Of a DNA stretch of 64,000 bases, positions 43,911-56,589 are shown one piece after another. Position 1 is the stretch's first letter; every line of letters starts with the position of its first letter. A model generated the notes under the pieces. The model saw only the letters and a program-made list of their open reading frames with translations. It had not been told where the DNA came from and made no database searches. A program made the translations under genes and the position numbers. This DNA comes from Siphonodentalium dalli (lineage: Eukaryota > Mollusca > Scaphopoda > Gadilida > Siphonodentaliidae), in the NCBI GenBank assembly GCA_032622095.1, contig CP136068.1:124005989-124069988 (forward strand). The letters run 5' to 3'.

Positions 43911-44155
43911 ACTGGGGAAAGGAAGTTTATCCTAGATCCGGGAACACATCTTACAATAACTATACCATCTTTTGAACTATCGGACAGAACACAATCACAA
44001 AAACTTAGCTCAAGTCATCATTACACAGACATACTTCAACAAAAAAAGGAAGAAACATTCAGTGAAGTGCAAACATGTTAGGAAGACGTCCATTGGCCGC
44101 ATCAGTTCGGTCTTTGTTTGAGTAAAATGCCACGCGTGGGAAATATGGACGGTGT

Positions 44156-44177
44156 GGGGGGGGGGGGGGGGGGGGGG
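44156..44177 (+). repeat. Poly-G run of 22
   Basis: Uninterrupted G run. Such runs are error-prone in sequencing, so the length is uncertain. Confidence 0.85.
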
Positions 44178-47100
44178 CTACAAAGCTGTAAGGGAAAGAA
44201 TTTTACAAAACATGTCTCGAATTTAGGTTTTGGTTTGAAGACGACCAATGGACTTCAGACATGTGGTAATAACAGTATTAATTTGAATTACAAACATATA
44301 GATGACATCAGGTACACCAGTATTGAAAATGAATGTTTATCGGGTGCCGATGAAATGTTAAATAACCCGGGTGCCGTGAATACTGATTGATAAGAGCCGG
44401 TGTCGTGAAGGAAATATTTGAGGTCCATGGGCTGGTTGCACCCCATGTGCACCCCCATAACTTAACTTCTTTGATATTGTCATGTACCCTAACGTGTATT
44501 GTTCATGAAACATGATGTTATAGTGTGGGTCACATTGTACCTTCTGGGTCAAAGTTAAGCCTTTCTCAGTTTCCATTTTTGTCCGATTATGGTTTTTTCG
44601 AAAAGGAATCCCTTATACGTGATGTCGTAGTGATTGGATTTTAACAGGTAATCTGTCCTGGTGTATGTATTATAATACTCTACCCACTGATAACAAATGT
44701 ATGATGTTGTCATTGTTGAAGTCACCAGAGGTCAAAAGGTCAGGCGACGGCAGTGAGCACGCAAATGTAATAGTCTGAAAGCTGATAAGGTACCCCTACA
44801 CCCCACATCACAGGATTTAACTTCATCTGACTCATTTTTTTCCTTATTATGTCACTCAAAATTTAAGTAATGTTAACACGAAACAAAAGTGGCCGCGTAG
44901 ACACGAAATAAGATGGCGTCCAACATGGCCGCCGTGTTTTAAGACGAGACACTATAAGTCAGTTTGATGCAAATTATAGAGAGAAAACCTTGACAAATGT
45001 TTAATATTCTTGTGAATTCGTGTGAAGCTAAGACACAATGCTGGCGTTTTAGAACAAAATTGGAACTCTCCGGTCCGAGATGGCCACCAAAATGGCCACC
45101 ATAAGTGAAAAATGTGACTAATTTTCACTAATATTATCTAGATAAGTTTCTGCTGTTTTGGAACTCGCTAAAATTGCGACTTTATTTCGTATTGTTCATG
45201 TTAGCTGATCGATCATTTGATCAATATAATATGCCATTTTGTGGGTCCCAGACCCTTCCGATTTCTCAACATTTTGATTTAAAAAAAACCCGGTATAAAA
45301 TTTCACAAAAAATCACCATGTATATGAGTTATTCGAGTTCCATATGTATGACGCTTCTTGTGTTCATGCACTAACAAAATGTCAGGTATAAAACAGACTT
45401 GATTCTTTTCGGTATCCATGAGAGAAGACAAGATTATGACTGGCCTAAACTTTTCTGATAGCAATAAGATTGACAATCGCCTGTAACTACTAACGTGTCT
45501 CGCATGTTGACGACGAACCGCTCGCGCGCATGTTGATGCTATCAATGATTGGTGTGATCATGTAACTACATAATTTAGATACAGAAATTACACACAAGTG
45601 TGTATCCACCCTGATATCAATATGCATACCTGAAGAAGATTGAAGTTTATGTAGAGAGAAATTTAAACAGACATCCACCATTAGATCCTGTAAATACTGA
45701 GCAGTACGCAAAAATATATGAAATGTTGGTTCAGTGCCAGTAACATCAATTGCACGGAATGCTAAGCATGGTCCGAAAGTTGAAACGGCGAATTCTAAAC
45801 TGGCTCTGAAACGGAATACAATGAAAATTTTGCAATGATTTGTGGCACAATATTAAACGTTCAAATGGCAAAATCCTGAACAAAAGTGCTTGTAGCAATG
45901 CCCAACATCGGTCATCAACACTGTTTATATTAAATTATTCGTACCCGCATCATAAAATATCTGGAACACTTCTGGACATCGTTTATTCTTCGGGTTGATT
46001 TCCTGACGCTTGGTTGCATAGAGTTATACTGTTGATGCATAATAGTGGATTTCTGACAATGGTTTCATGACAACAATCTAAATAAGGTCCAAAAACAGAC
46101 CCTTATATCACAACAAACAGACATTCTATATTTTATGAATTTAATGCAACGATGAGGCATGTGCTTTAAAGTGACGAGTAATCAGATACCTGCGAACTGC
46201 GCTATGTGTTATTTGCAAATATGACAACTGAATAATTTGTATATGATTGATGTAGCTGATAATATTGTGATTCATCACTGCAGATCCATTACATAAGCAT
46301 GACCTATTTCATATTGCAACATATAGTCTTTCTTAATCATTTCCTTGATGTTCGGGATATAAATTACCATTGGATCTAAAAGTTCCAAGGGTTTTATAGC
46401 TTCTAAATCACATAAAATTATGATCGCTAATCTATATCCCATTTCGCTCTATCTCTTTCAATTACAATTACAATTATCTCAGCCGGTGAGATATGGCGAG
46501 ATCTGCGGAATAGACAGCCAAGGCACAACTTTGGCGAAAAGAATGCGCGATTGTGCGATGATTCTTTACCAAACTGTTAACTGAGATTTTATAATTAAAT
46601 ACAATCCGTTACATGTTCGTAAAATACTGCTTCCGTCCGTTTTATATAATAACGCCGTTCGCAGGACAATCATACTTGTTCAACGGAACTATATTTTTGA
46701 CGCGCACGAACAATCAAGCGACGAATTAAGTAAATAACTCCCTATAGTTTTTTTTCAAGAGGTGCGAAAACAAAAGGTATATTCTTGACAAACTGTTTAA
46801 CCACCTGCCGCCTTACAACCACCTTCGCTCAGTCTGATCCAAAATATTTTATTGTTCCTCCGCCTACCAGTTGGTTATATTCTCAATGCTCCATTTGGGA
46901 GTCACCCTAAAAATATATACATCTGTCAGTTGCATCAACCGCTCTTTCATTTCACTTATTAAGTATATCCGATTACATAACTGACGGGCGGGGACCTTAC
47001 AATATATGTTCACGTCGGTCCGGCTTACATTTCCATATAGATAGATAGATAAGTTTAATCTTCCAACCAAGATATACATGGTACGAAGAAAAGAAAAAAA

Positions 47101-47371
47101 CAAACAAAACTGAATGACAATAAACAATACCTATCCTTAGCCACGCGCGGAGAAGTGGAGTCTCGATTCTTATTGTTGCTTTTGGGGGTGGGGGGGGGGG
47201 TAGTGGAGTAGACCAAATTATTGGCACTGGCTAAATTTGACAATTTGATTAGTCTTTTCCCGCTTATATAGGGACCCACTTGTCGGCGCATGGCATAGGA
47301 TTTAACAAACTAGTATATGGAACTGTATGAAATGGCAGATTGACAGGTTGCCAGCCTGGTCCGTCCGTTGG
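44178..47371. other. Long stretch without recognised genes
   Basis: Contains an AGATGGC-CC / ATGGCCACC repeat-like patch near 44910-45105 and a GTGGGGGGGGGG run near 47190. Frames in this part show no family resemblance. CTTAATCATTTCCTTGATGT near 46335 recurs near 50420, on the other side of the LINE. Confidence 0.4.
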
Positions 47372-50219
47372 CTAATCAGGAGAGGTTCCAACGGTCTGTT
47401 GAATGTATTTAAGGAAACGACAAGTTCTTTTCATGACTGATGGTCGAGAATTTTGTAAAATTGTTCTCAGTTTCAATAAAGAATATAGTGATTTATTAAA
47501 CATTGGAAATAGAGCCTCGCGTTCTGTGTCAAAGGTAATACACTCTATGAGGTAACGCAGTTCATCGCCCACCTTTCCTTGATTACAAAGGGTGCAAAAT
47601 CTTTCTTCTTTTGGTACATTTAGCCAAGTTCCGCTCTCAATGGGAAGGGTGTAATTTCGGGTTCTGAATCGAGCGAGTATGAACACAAACGTTTGATTTT
47701 TAGACGATAAGTACCGTTCAAATTGAAAATTGGTCTTGATTATGGAATAAAATGAGCCTTTTCTAGAGTTGAGGATATCAGTATGCCATTTCTGAATAAA
47801 TTGATTTTTCAGCACATTTTTAACACGTGAATGTATTGTGTTCAAATTGAAATAAAATTGGTTTTTCCATACATTTGACATTCCACAGTTGTCAAGGGTT
47901 TCCTTTACTAACGATAGCCAAGAGGGACTGGATCGTCCTTCAGAATGAAATTTATGCAATAAACAATATATTATGTACGAAAGTTTAACAGTTTCAGTGG
48001 ATAATAATATCATACATGGCTCTATATGCCTTAGAACATACATGTTTCCTTGCTTTTATGAAGGACCCAGTTCTGAAAAACAGAACAACTAGATAATTAA
48101 ATTCATCAACAAATTCTAACGGTTTTCCATCATAAACAACATTGGGATACTGCTTTGGTTTGCGTTTAGAAAAACACATCAATTTAGTTTTTTGGACATT
48201 CACTTTCAGTCGCCATATGTCGCAGTAATCTGAGAATAAATCAAGCTGATATTGCAAGTCTCGTGGTGATTCGGCAAATAGGACAGCACCGTCTGCGTAA
48301 AGAATAATGAAGAGTTTCATGTATATTTGCAAATTAGTTTCTACTTCAGCAGATACTTTTTCCATACCTTTCGCGTGTGTGTTCGATATAAAACTTTCCA
48401 GATCATTGAGGTAGAGAGAAAATAAGAAGGGTGGAAGGTTCCCCCCTTGTCTAACCCCTATATATGAGTTGAATGTGGTTGAGATTTCACCATTGAAAGT
48501 TATCCTTGATTTTATATTGTTATACATATTTTTTATTACACGTAACATCTTCCCCCTATGCCACTAAGTTCTGCCTTGAACCATAGCCCATCGCGCCATA
48601 CCGAATCAAACGCCTTTTGAAGGTCTATAAAGGCACAGTATAGTTTATATCCGAGTAGAGATGAAAGTTCTATAAGAGAATTAATAATTATTAGATTATC
48701 ACTGGTTGAGAAGCCTTCTCTGAAGCCACTTTGGTTATCTTTAATCAAAGAAAACGTTTCGGAATATTTTTTCAGACGATTATTAATTACATCAGTGAAT
48801 AACTTACCGAAGCAGCTAAGTATGGTGATGCCGCGGTAGTTACTTGCATCTTTCTTAGAACCTTTATTTTTATATATAGGGACAATATCACCCATGAGCC
48901 AATGTCTGGGTATATGGCCAGTATTGAGTATAATGTTGAATAGTGCAACATATATTGGCAACATGACATCACGTGATGCCTTCATATATTCGTTAATAAT
49001 AGAATCATTTGATGACGCTTTATTATTCTTCAAATGTTTAATACATACCTCTAGCTCATCTGATGTAATTGGTAAATCTAAATCACGATTGTTTTCTATA
49101 CATACCTTTGGTAGTGGGTTATCAGTGGACTTTGGTGGGTTATTCAGTTCGTGAAAATGGGAATACAGGGCATCAATAGAGATATTGCATTGTATGTGTC
49201 TATCTTTTGCTTGGAGCAATTTCCAAAATTTTCGCGTGTCATTGCGGCGCAGGGAATCCATTTTACATTGGATATTTTTTCTATGACTTTGTATTGACTT
49301 GCTAAGTGTCTGTTTATACATTTTTTCAAGCCGTTTCACTTCTGCCTTGTTATATGCGGTAAGATTGTTTTTGCGACATTGTTTGGCTTTACGTAGATTT
49401 CTCCGGCACACTTTACATTCAGAATTGAACCACGGATTGCCACTTTTCTTTTCTTACCTTTTCTTACCTCTGATGCCAAATGTTGTTCGTGCTGCGTCCT
49501 TTAGCACCCCAGATATTTCCACAACTACATCGCTAACAAACTCTTCTGATGACTCGTTATAATTCTCCAATTTTTCAGTTATTATTTTCATCTTACCTTG
49601 GTTTAAATTAGATACAAATTCATATGCTTTATCCGGGTTCCATTTATTGATGGCATTTTCATCCACTTTTATGAGTGGCGTATGCTTGTCATTTTCGGAT
49701 TATCTCACACTGAGTTTCAATGTTAAGGGGTTATGGGCGTCGGAATACATGGAACTGAAACTAAGCACATCGAAATCGATTACAAGACCGAGCGCATTTA
49801 AATTACAAATTGTATAGTCCACAACTGATGCATTTTTACAAGTATATGATCCGTTTCCTTTATCATGACCCACTCTGCCGTTTAAAATAACAAATTCATT
49901 ATATTTGCAGAAATCTAAAAGTTTTTTTCAAAAACTGTGTTTTTATCATATCCATGCTAACCCGTTCTGCGGCATGTCAATATTCAATAAGTTCGGCTTC
50001 AACATCTGTAAACTTAACATTGCTATCATTTAGTTTTTCGGTTTCATCGATTGTTGGATAATCCTTGTCAGTTGCCGTACGGGCATTGAAACCCCCTGTT
50101 AATAAAATTTCGCTAAATCTACTTGCGAGCCCAAGATATTCGCATTCAAGCTGCTGGTATGGGTCATTTACGGAATATCTGGAACTGTGTGGTGGGATAT
50201 AGACAATGCCCATAATCAA
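47372..50219 (-). mobile_element. Degenerate non-LTR retrotransposon (endonuclease + RT)
   Basis: On the minus strand, endonuclease remains at 50219-49700 include MGIVYIPPHSSRYS, LLTGGFNARTATDK (the GDFNAR motif with Asp changed to Gly), NGRVGHDKGNGS and YSDAHNPL. RT follows (49411-48040): DASNYRGITILSCFGKLF, FIDLQKAFDSVW, GVRQGGNLPPFLFSLYLND and ILYADGAVLFAES, in which the catalytic YADD has become YADG. The C-terminal module has CTLCNQGKVGDELRYLIEC and ends near 47372. Frameshifts near 48540, 48040, 49450 and 49700. Inactive; the 5' end of the endonuclease is missing. Confidence 0.85.
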
Positions 50220-51835
50220 ATAGTATCGTGCTACCCGGTCCTTTTATTTCAGGTTTTTGTACTGTGTTATTATTTTATTTGTTATGGGCGTTTTCGGACC
50301 CACTGTATATACGTTTTAAAAACAAAATCTTGTTCGGCTAACTACATGACTTGTTCAGATGTTATAGATATTATATTTTTATATAGAATATAGGTAGTCC
50401 ATAACGCAACACCTAGTCATTCTTAATAATTTCCTTGATGTTGGGGATATCAAATATATGAAATCGGATCTGTTCAGATGGATCCGCTGCACCAAATAAA
50501 ATATGTATTAGCTCAATTGATCAAGTTAGGATTTCATCAGAACATGTACGTTGCATCCGCGTATTGACAAACCACGCGTAACAAGATAAAATCCATTCAC
50601 TTGCGTCATCCATAATATATTCCTGGCATAACGAGATAGCTTCTAGAATGGATAACATGTCTGTCTGTCATTATTATATAACTTTTATGTTGTGATCAAA
50701 CCACTGCGTTGTGTTCTGCCTTCTGCGTAGAGTCCCCACCCGGGATGGGATATATTATTAATTTATAAACTATCCTCAACTGGTTTGGACACTTATGATA
50801 TTAGAGGTGTCCAACAGGTAGTAATTGCTATCGCTAATTTTGTCGAGAATTAATAACAAATCATTTGAGTAAAGTTCATTCCTAAACCTAACGGATTGCT
50901 ATGGCTAATCCATCCCATATATAGTCTAGTCCAACTGCTACGAGATTTTATCAGCGATAATTTTTCATAGTTGCTCTACTTTTATTATCTTAAAACATCG
51001 ATAGAGATACAAAGGATAGAATACGATAGGATAGAGTTTGCATTAAATGTAAATGCTACACTTCAGAATTTGCCTCTATTTCAAAGCACCATGAGCTGAA
51101 CTGGAAGAGGGGTGCGCAGATAGTAACGGTTTCCACTTCCGGTCATATTTTGGAAGGAGGCTACAATTATATTATTATGGAATGGTTGGTTTCCTCTGTT
51201 GCCAGCGTTCCCGTCGTAACATAAGAAATATTGAACAAAAAATAAACACATAGTGTAATACCTGTCCCAGTTTGCTTCGTGATGTTTCTACTGATTCAAC
51301 TTAAATAAAATTGCTTCTGAATCTTAATATATTTAGGGCATGGTTTGTCTCTTATGTTTCCAGCGATTCCATCGTAACATAGGAGATATAAAACAAATAT
51401 ATATATATTTCGAATTCCTAGCGATAATGGTAATGTCAATAGCCCCTATGTGAAAGGAAAATGGTGACCATGTTTTTTTCTGCTCATTAATAAATTGGAA
51501 ATATCATTTCAGGAGGAATAATTACTTTCAAATGCATACATTTTAATCTGAATATGATAAATATATAGAAGGCCCTTTAACAGGGCATTAATGGAAAAAC
51601 GAGATGTTTAATAATTAATAAGAGTCACCCCGTTGAGATTGGTTTTAAAATTTATGCAGTAGAACTGGAAGCAAGTTAACACCACTCGGGCATAGCTCTT
51701 GTGATATTCCTAACAACCATGCCCCACTGCAGCAATCGCCAATCGTATTGTGAAACCAGCATTTTCTGCAATTATACAAAATAGAAATTGAAAAAAGAAC
51801 AAGTCTTTATATTTATCTGTTCATATGCAGTTCAG
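50220..51835. other. Gene-free stretch with a weak direct repeat
   Basis: GGTT-CCTCTGTTGCCAGCG and CGTCGTAACATA-GA-ATA near 51188-51240 recur diverged at about 51340-51390. Otherwise nothing recognised. Confidence 0.4.
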
Positions 51836-51964
51836 TCTGCCACTGGTTTCTTTGATCCTAACTTCAAGAACGGCTCCTTCTTGAGATATACAAGTTTTGT
51901 CTTCTTCTCAGCTGGAGAAAGTTCAGCCCTCGCTTTCATATGGAATCCTATTACGACCACTTGC
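51836..51964 (+). CDS. Coding-like segment of unknown family
   Basis: The + frame reads SATGFFDPNFKNGSFLRYTS, then FVFFSAGESSALAFIWNP and ITTTC before TAA at the border of the CGCCGAAA array. Residue composition looks protein-like (alternating hydrophobic strand pattern, few rare codons), and ATATGCAG or TTCAG just upstream could be a 3' splice site. Part of it (from about 51870) is copied at 53298-53397. Possibly an exon broken by, or captured into, the palindromic array. No family recognised, and no partner exon found. Confidence 0.35.
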
Positions 51965-54582
51965 TAATGGCGCTTTCGGCGCACTTTTTGTCGGTTTCGG
52001 CGCATCGCGCCGAAAGCGACAAAATGTGCGCCATTTAGCGTTGTTTCGGCGCGCGCCGAAAGCGCCGAAAGCGCCGAAAGCGCCGAAAGCGCCGAAAGCG
52101 ACAAAACATGCGCCATTACGGCGCACTTTTTGTCGCTTTCGGCGCATTCGGCGCTTTCGGCGCACCGCGCCGAAAGCGACAAAATATGCGCCATTAGTGC
52201 AATCGACGCGGTGCGCCATTAGTGCATTCGGCGCGGTGCGCCATTAGCGCGGTGCGCCGAAAGCGACAAAATATGCGCCATTAGCGCATGTACAATTAAG
52301 TATGTGATCACCCCAGCAGGGGTGCCGGAAGAGGGGGCAGACTGGGCAGCTGACCCAAGCTTCAGTTGAGGCCAGTCTAGATGCTAGGATTTGTGATTTT
52401 CTTGTACAGTTTTCAAAAACATTTCTCACACTGCGTTGAACAACAATGGTCAGCCCGGTGTGTCCTGGTCTCTTGTCCATAGCCGTGTGCATTTGTCTGG
52501 ATTTAGACCACTAGATGTTAGGATATTAGGCATGAGCACTAAGGTGCAAGGGGGGGGGGGGATGCAAATGGAATTATGTAAAATTTGTGTTTTGTCTGAT
52601 TCTGATTCAAGGAGGTGCAGTTGGAATTTCACAAGGTGGCCACCCCCAACGGAGACCCTCTAGCCACATCCATGGGACCGTCTGATCGGATTGAGTACCT
52701 TTAACTACCCACAAAGGAGGGACCAGGACCACACGGCCACAATAATTTTAAATCTGAATAATGACAAATTATAGCATTTGGAGGTCTATCTACAGCAAAA
52801 TTCAGCCCCTCCCTTTTAAAATTGATACATAGGCCTATACATTGTACATATGGCCATGCCCGATCTGTGCAGGGGCACCGGAAGCATCCAAGGGCATGGG
52901 GGGGGGGGGGGTAGAGCCTACAAAAAGGGCACTTTTCTGCAAAAAAGGGCATTTTCTCCGCAAAATCGGAAAAATAACCATAAATTCATTGTGGCAAAAA
53001 TCCCTATTTTAAAGGTATTTGTCGGTTTTTATGGCCGTTTTGTAACAAAATTGACAAAAAATTTATATTCCTTGTGAAATTGGTGGTATTTGGACAAAAA
53101 AAGTCACATTTTACTGTAAAAACATGAGATTAAACACACAAAAAGCATTTTCTTTCTCCAGAAAAAGGGCAAGTCCTGCCCCCGCTCGCCCCCTTGGTCA
53201 AGGGCAGGGGGTCAGCTGCCCCATCTGCCCCCTCTTCCGGCACCCCTGCTGGGGTGATCACATACTTAATTGTACATGCGCTAATGGCGCATATTTTGTC
53301 GCTTCTTGAGATATACAAGTTTTGTCTTCTTCTCAGCTGGAGAAAGTTCAGCCCTCGCTTTCATATGGAATCCTATTACGGCCACTTGCTAATGGCGCTT
53401 TCGGCGCACTTTTTGTCGCTTTCGGCGCTTTCGGCGCGCGCGCCGAAAGCGACAAAATGTGCGCCATTAGCGTTGTTTCGGCGCGCGCCGAAAGCGCCGA
53501 AAGCGACAAAACATGCGCCATTACGGCGCACTTTTTGTCGCTTTCGGCGCACCGCGCCGAAAGCGACAAAATCTGAATAATGACAAATTATAGCATTTGG
53601 AGGTCTATCTACAGCAAAATTCAGCCCCTCCCTTTTAAAATTGATACATAGGCCTATACATTGTACATATGGCCATGCCCGATCTGTGCAGGGGCACCGG
53701 AAGCATCCAAGGGCAGGGGGGGGGGGCAGAGCCTACAAAAAGGGCACTTTTCTGCAAAAAAAGGGCATTTTCTCCGCAAAATCGGAAAAATAACCATAAA
53801 TTCATTGTGGCAAAAATCCCTATTTTAAAGGTATTTGTCGGTTTTTATGGCCGTTTTGTGACAAAATTGACAAAAAATTTATATTCCTTGTGAAATTGGT
53901 GGTATTTGGACAAAAAAAGTCACATTTTACTGTAAAAACATGAGATTAAACACACAAAAAGCATTTTCTTTCTCCAGAAAAAGGGCAAGTCCTGCCCCCG
54001 CTCGCCCCCTTGGTCAAGGGCAGGGGGTCAGCTGCCCCATCTGCCCCCTCTTCCGGCACCCCTGCTGGGGTGATCACATACTTAATTGTACATGCGCTAA
54101 TGGCGCATATTTTGTCGCTTTCGGCGCACCGCGCTAATGGCGCACCGCGCCGAATGCACTAATGGCGCACCGCGCCGATTGCACTAATGGCGCATATTTT
54201 GTCGCTTTCGGCGCGGTGCGCCGAAAGCGCCGAAAGCGACAAAAAGTGCGCCGTAATGGCGCATGTTTTGTCGCTTTCAGCGGTTTCGGCGGTTTCGGCG
54301 CTTTCGGCGCTTTCGGCGCGCGCCGAAACAACGCTTATGGCGCACATTTTGTCGCTTTCGGCGCACCGCGCTAATGGCGCACCGCGCCGAATGCACTAAT
54401 GGCGCACCGCGCCGATTGCACTAATGGCGCATATTTTGTCGCTTTCGGCGCTTTCGGCGCGCGCCGAAACAACGCTAATGGCGCACATTTTGTCGCTTTC
54501 GGCGCTTTCGGCGCATCGCGCCAAAAGCGACAAAAAGTGCGCCGAAAGCGCCATTAGCAAGTGGCCGTAATAGGATTCCATA
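51940..54582. repeat. Palindromic CGCCGAAAG-rich complex array
   Basis: The left boundary TGGAATCCTATTACG-CCAC then TTGCTAATGGCGC is mirrored at the right boundary (GCGCCATTAGCAAGTGG to ATTCCA). Inside, GCGCCGAAAGCGACAAAA and its complement alternate as a 9-bp GCGCCGAAA array with GCGCCATTA spacers (51960-52290, 53395-53572, 54095-54560). Two ~560-bp direct copies (about 52748-53300 and 53573-54130) contain AGCATTTGGAGGTCTATCTA and GGGGTGATCACATACTTAAT. CpG-dense in an AT-rich genome. Frames giving SALSALSAL-type repeats are products of the 9-mer, not genes. Confidence 0.75.
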
Positions 54583-55511
54583 CTTTCAGGAGTTTTCCCC
54601 TCAGTTTTGAAAGTATAGGTGGAAGATCAATCGACACACCATAATTTGAACCAGGTTTCAACCTTTTCGCACTGTCAAGAATACAATCTCTATCGTGTAG
54701 GGACACCAATCGAACAATGACATTTGAAACATTTTACAAAATAAAAAGTGAGTCTGAAATAAGTTACCACAAAAGGCAAGACAACTGGAACCGTTAAACG
54801 AATATAAATCATTTTAACTGCGAGCCAGACTGAGATATCACCATTTAACGAAATTGCATACACAAGTAAAACGTTAGGTATATCTATGTATATGTCTGGT
54901 CGGCATCAACTTTATTTTGACACGTATCGTGATCACATAATAGCCCATGTGTATTGGTGTCGATAAGTTGTAGCACACTTCCTGTTTACTGTGGAATGTT
55001 ACATGTGCATCAATAGTATGAGTTGGATTCAACAAACTGCATTATTCCTCGGGTAAATCCCACCAAATCTAGATGAATATGTAGAGGATATAGTCGCATT
55101 TTTTCGTTTCTTCATCTTCTCAACATAGTCGGATTCCTTATGTCGCAAAAAATGGTCGCGCGTTTTCGGAATGTTAAAAGCGATATTAGAACAGTTTCTA
55201 TACCACCAGTGTGTCTATTTTCAGAATCTACCTGTTTCCAGATTGATATTTTAGTGGAAACAGGTTTGTGCGGGGCTTTTGTTTGTGTACCCCTCTATTT
55301 ATTTCCCGTCCACCTGGTAATAAAAACATGCTATTACGCATAGCAAGTTCGGTAAGTGGCTTTCTTTGTTCTTGGAAATCGAAAAACATGGGGAGATCTT
55401 GCCACAAATTACTTAATTACATATCTTAATGTGGAATTTTATCAAAAATCATCAGACGAATTGCATTTATGACTGCATTTTCAATTTTCTTTCCCAAATA
55501 TTAAGGTATTG
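54583..55511. other. Gene-free stretch
   Basis: A segment near 55125-55260 (GATTCCTTATGTCGCAAAA, GTGTCTATTTTCAGAATCTA) is repeated diverged near 55735-55850. Nothing else recognised. Confidence 0.4.
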
Positions 55512-55640
55512 AATATTCTTAAAATGAGCTATATCACATATGGACGAACATGAACAATCTACAAGATATCTGATTGTATATTCTTAAAATAAGCTATATC
55601 ACATATGGACGAACATGAACAATCTACAAGATATCTTGAT
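55512..55640 (+). repeat. Two tandem copies of a 65-bp unit
   Basis: ATATTCTTAAAAT-AGCTATA then TCACATATGGACGAACATGA and ACAATCTACAAGATATC, repeated almost perfectly. Confidence 0.8.
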
Positions 55641-55729
55641 CATATGCCACAAACAAAAATTCGATACATCGATTTTTGGTAAAGATATCGGAGAAAAGCT
55701 ACCCCTACCCCCACCCTCGCTGATTTCAC

Positions 55730-56110
55730 AAGTCAGATTCCTTTGGTCGAAAACAACGGTCGCGCCATTTTGGATTGTCTAAGACGACGTGCGAACGGTT
55801 TATTTATCAATATCGTGTCTACTTTCAGAGTTTACCTGTGTCCAGTTGAAATTTAAGAATTTAAAGAGCGTTTGCTTATTATACGAATATTAATCCTCAT
55901 AACTAACCTTCTGGTGGACTGTGCGTGTTGAAATTAACTAAAGTATCAAATATGGCGGTCTACTTGTTCCAGTCTGACATTTTAGTTGAAACAAATTGTT
56001 TGGACGGTTTAAAAAATTTAAAGAGCGTTTCCTGATTATACAGATATTAACTAACACGATTAGCCTTTTCATGAATTGTGCAAGTTGAAATTGTGCACAT
56101 ATGTCAAGTA
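55730..56110 (+). repeat. Diverged ~165-bp duplicated unit
   Basis: AATTTAAAGAGCGTTT-CT-ATTATAC, GTGC-TGTTGAAATT and TCCAGT-TGA-ATTT occur twice (about 55830-55950 and 55965-56100). Confidence 0.45.
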
Positions 56111-56589
56111 TGACTCTGAAATGTATTTTTGAGAATGGTGTCGTCAGATAAGTCTCCGCTGGTACAGTACCCCAGTTGCGAACAAAACTAACGTTGGATC
56201 ATATAGAGAGTTTGACAATTTTCTCAAACGTTCACAGTGGTGGAACTTAATGGCTATCATATATGCATGGCTCTTACGTGTAATCTATCGTAACTACATG
56301 TGATTTTACAAAATTAACATGCAATATAGTCAGATACAGTAGTTGAAAAAATGTGGTTCACATCAATCATATACATCACAATCACGTGCTTCAGTGATAA
56401 TGTCCACTATTATACAAATGCAATGTTTATCAAGATTAAAGTTTCAGGATGCCGTTGTAAAATTGATTGATGGTGTTTTTTCATCAATTGACAAAATTAA
56501 TGTTTATTGCCAGGACGAAGTACCGCATAATACAGAGTTGTGTGCTAACAAATATGGGAGTCATATTTATGTAAGTGTCAGTCAAAACT
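56111..56589. other. Gene-free stretch
   Basis: An 83-codon open frame (56343-56594) has no recognisable family. Confidence 0.35.

Noticed and set aside
51897-54581. Many open frames with SALSALSAL / APKAPKAPK repeats on both strands
   Set aside because: Direct translation of the GCGCCGAAA 9-mer in all frames; 9 is divisible by 3, so frames stay open by default.
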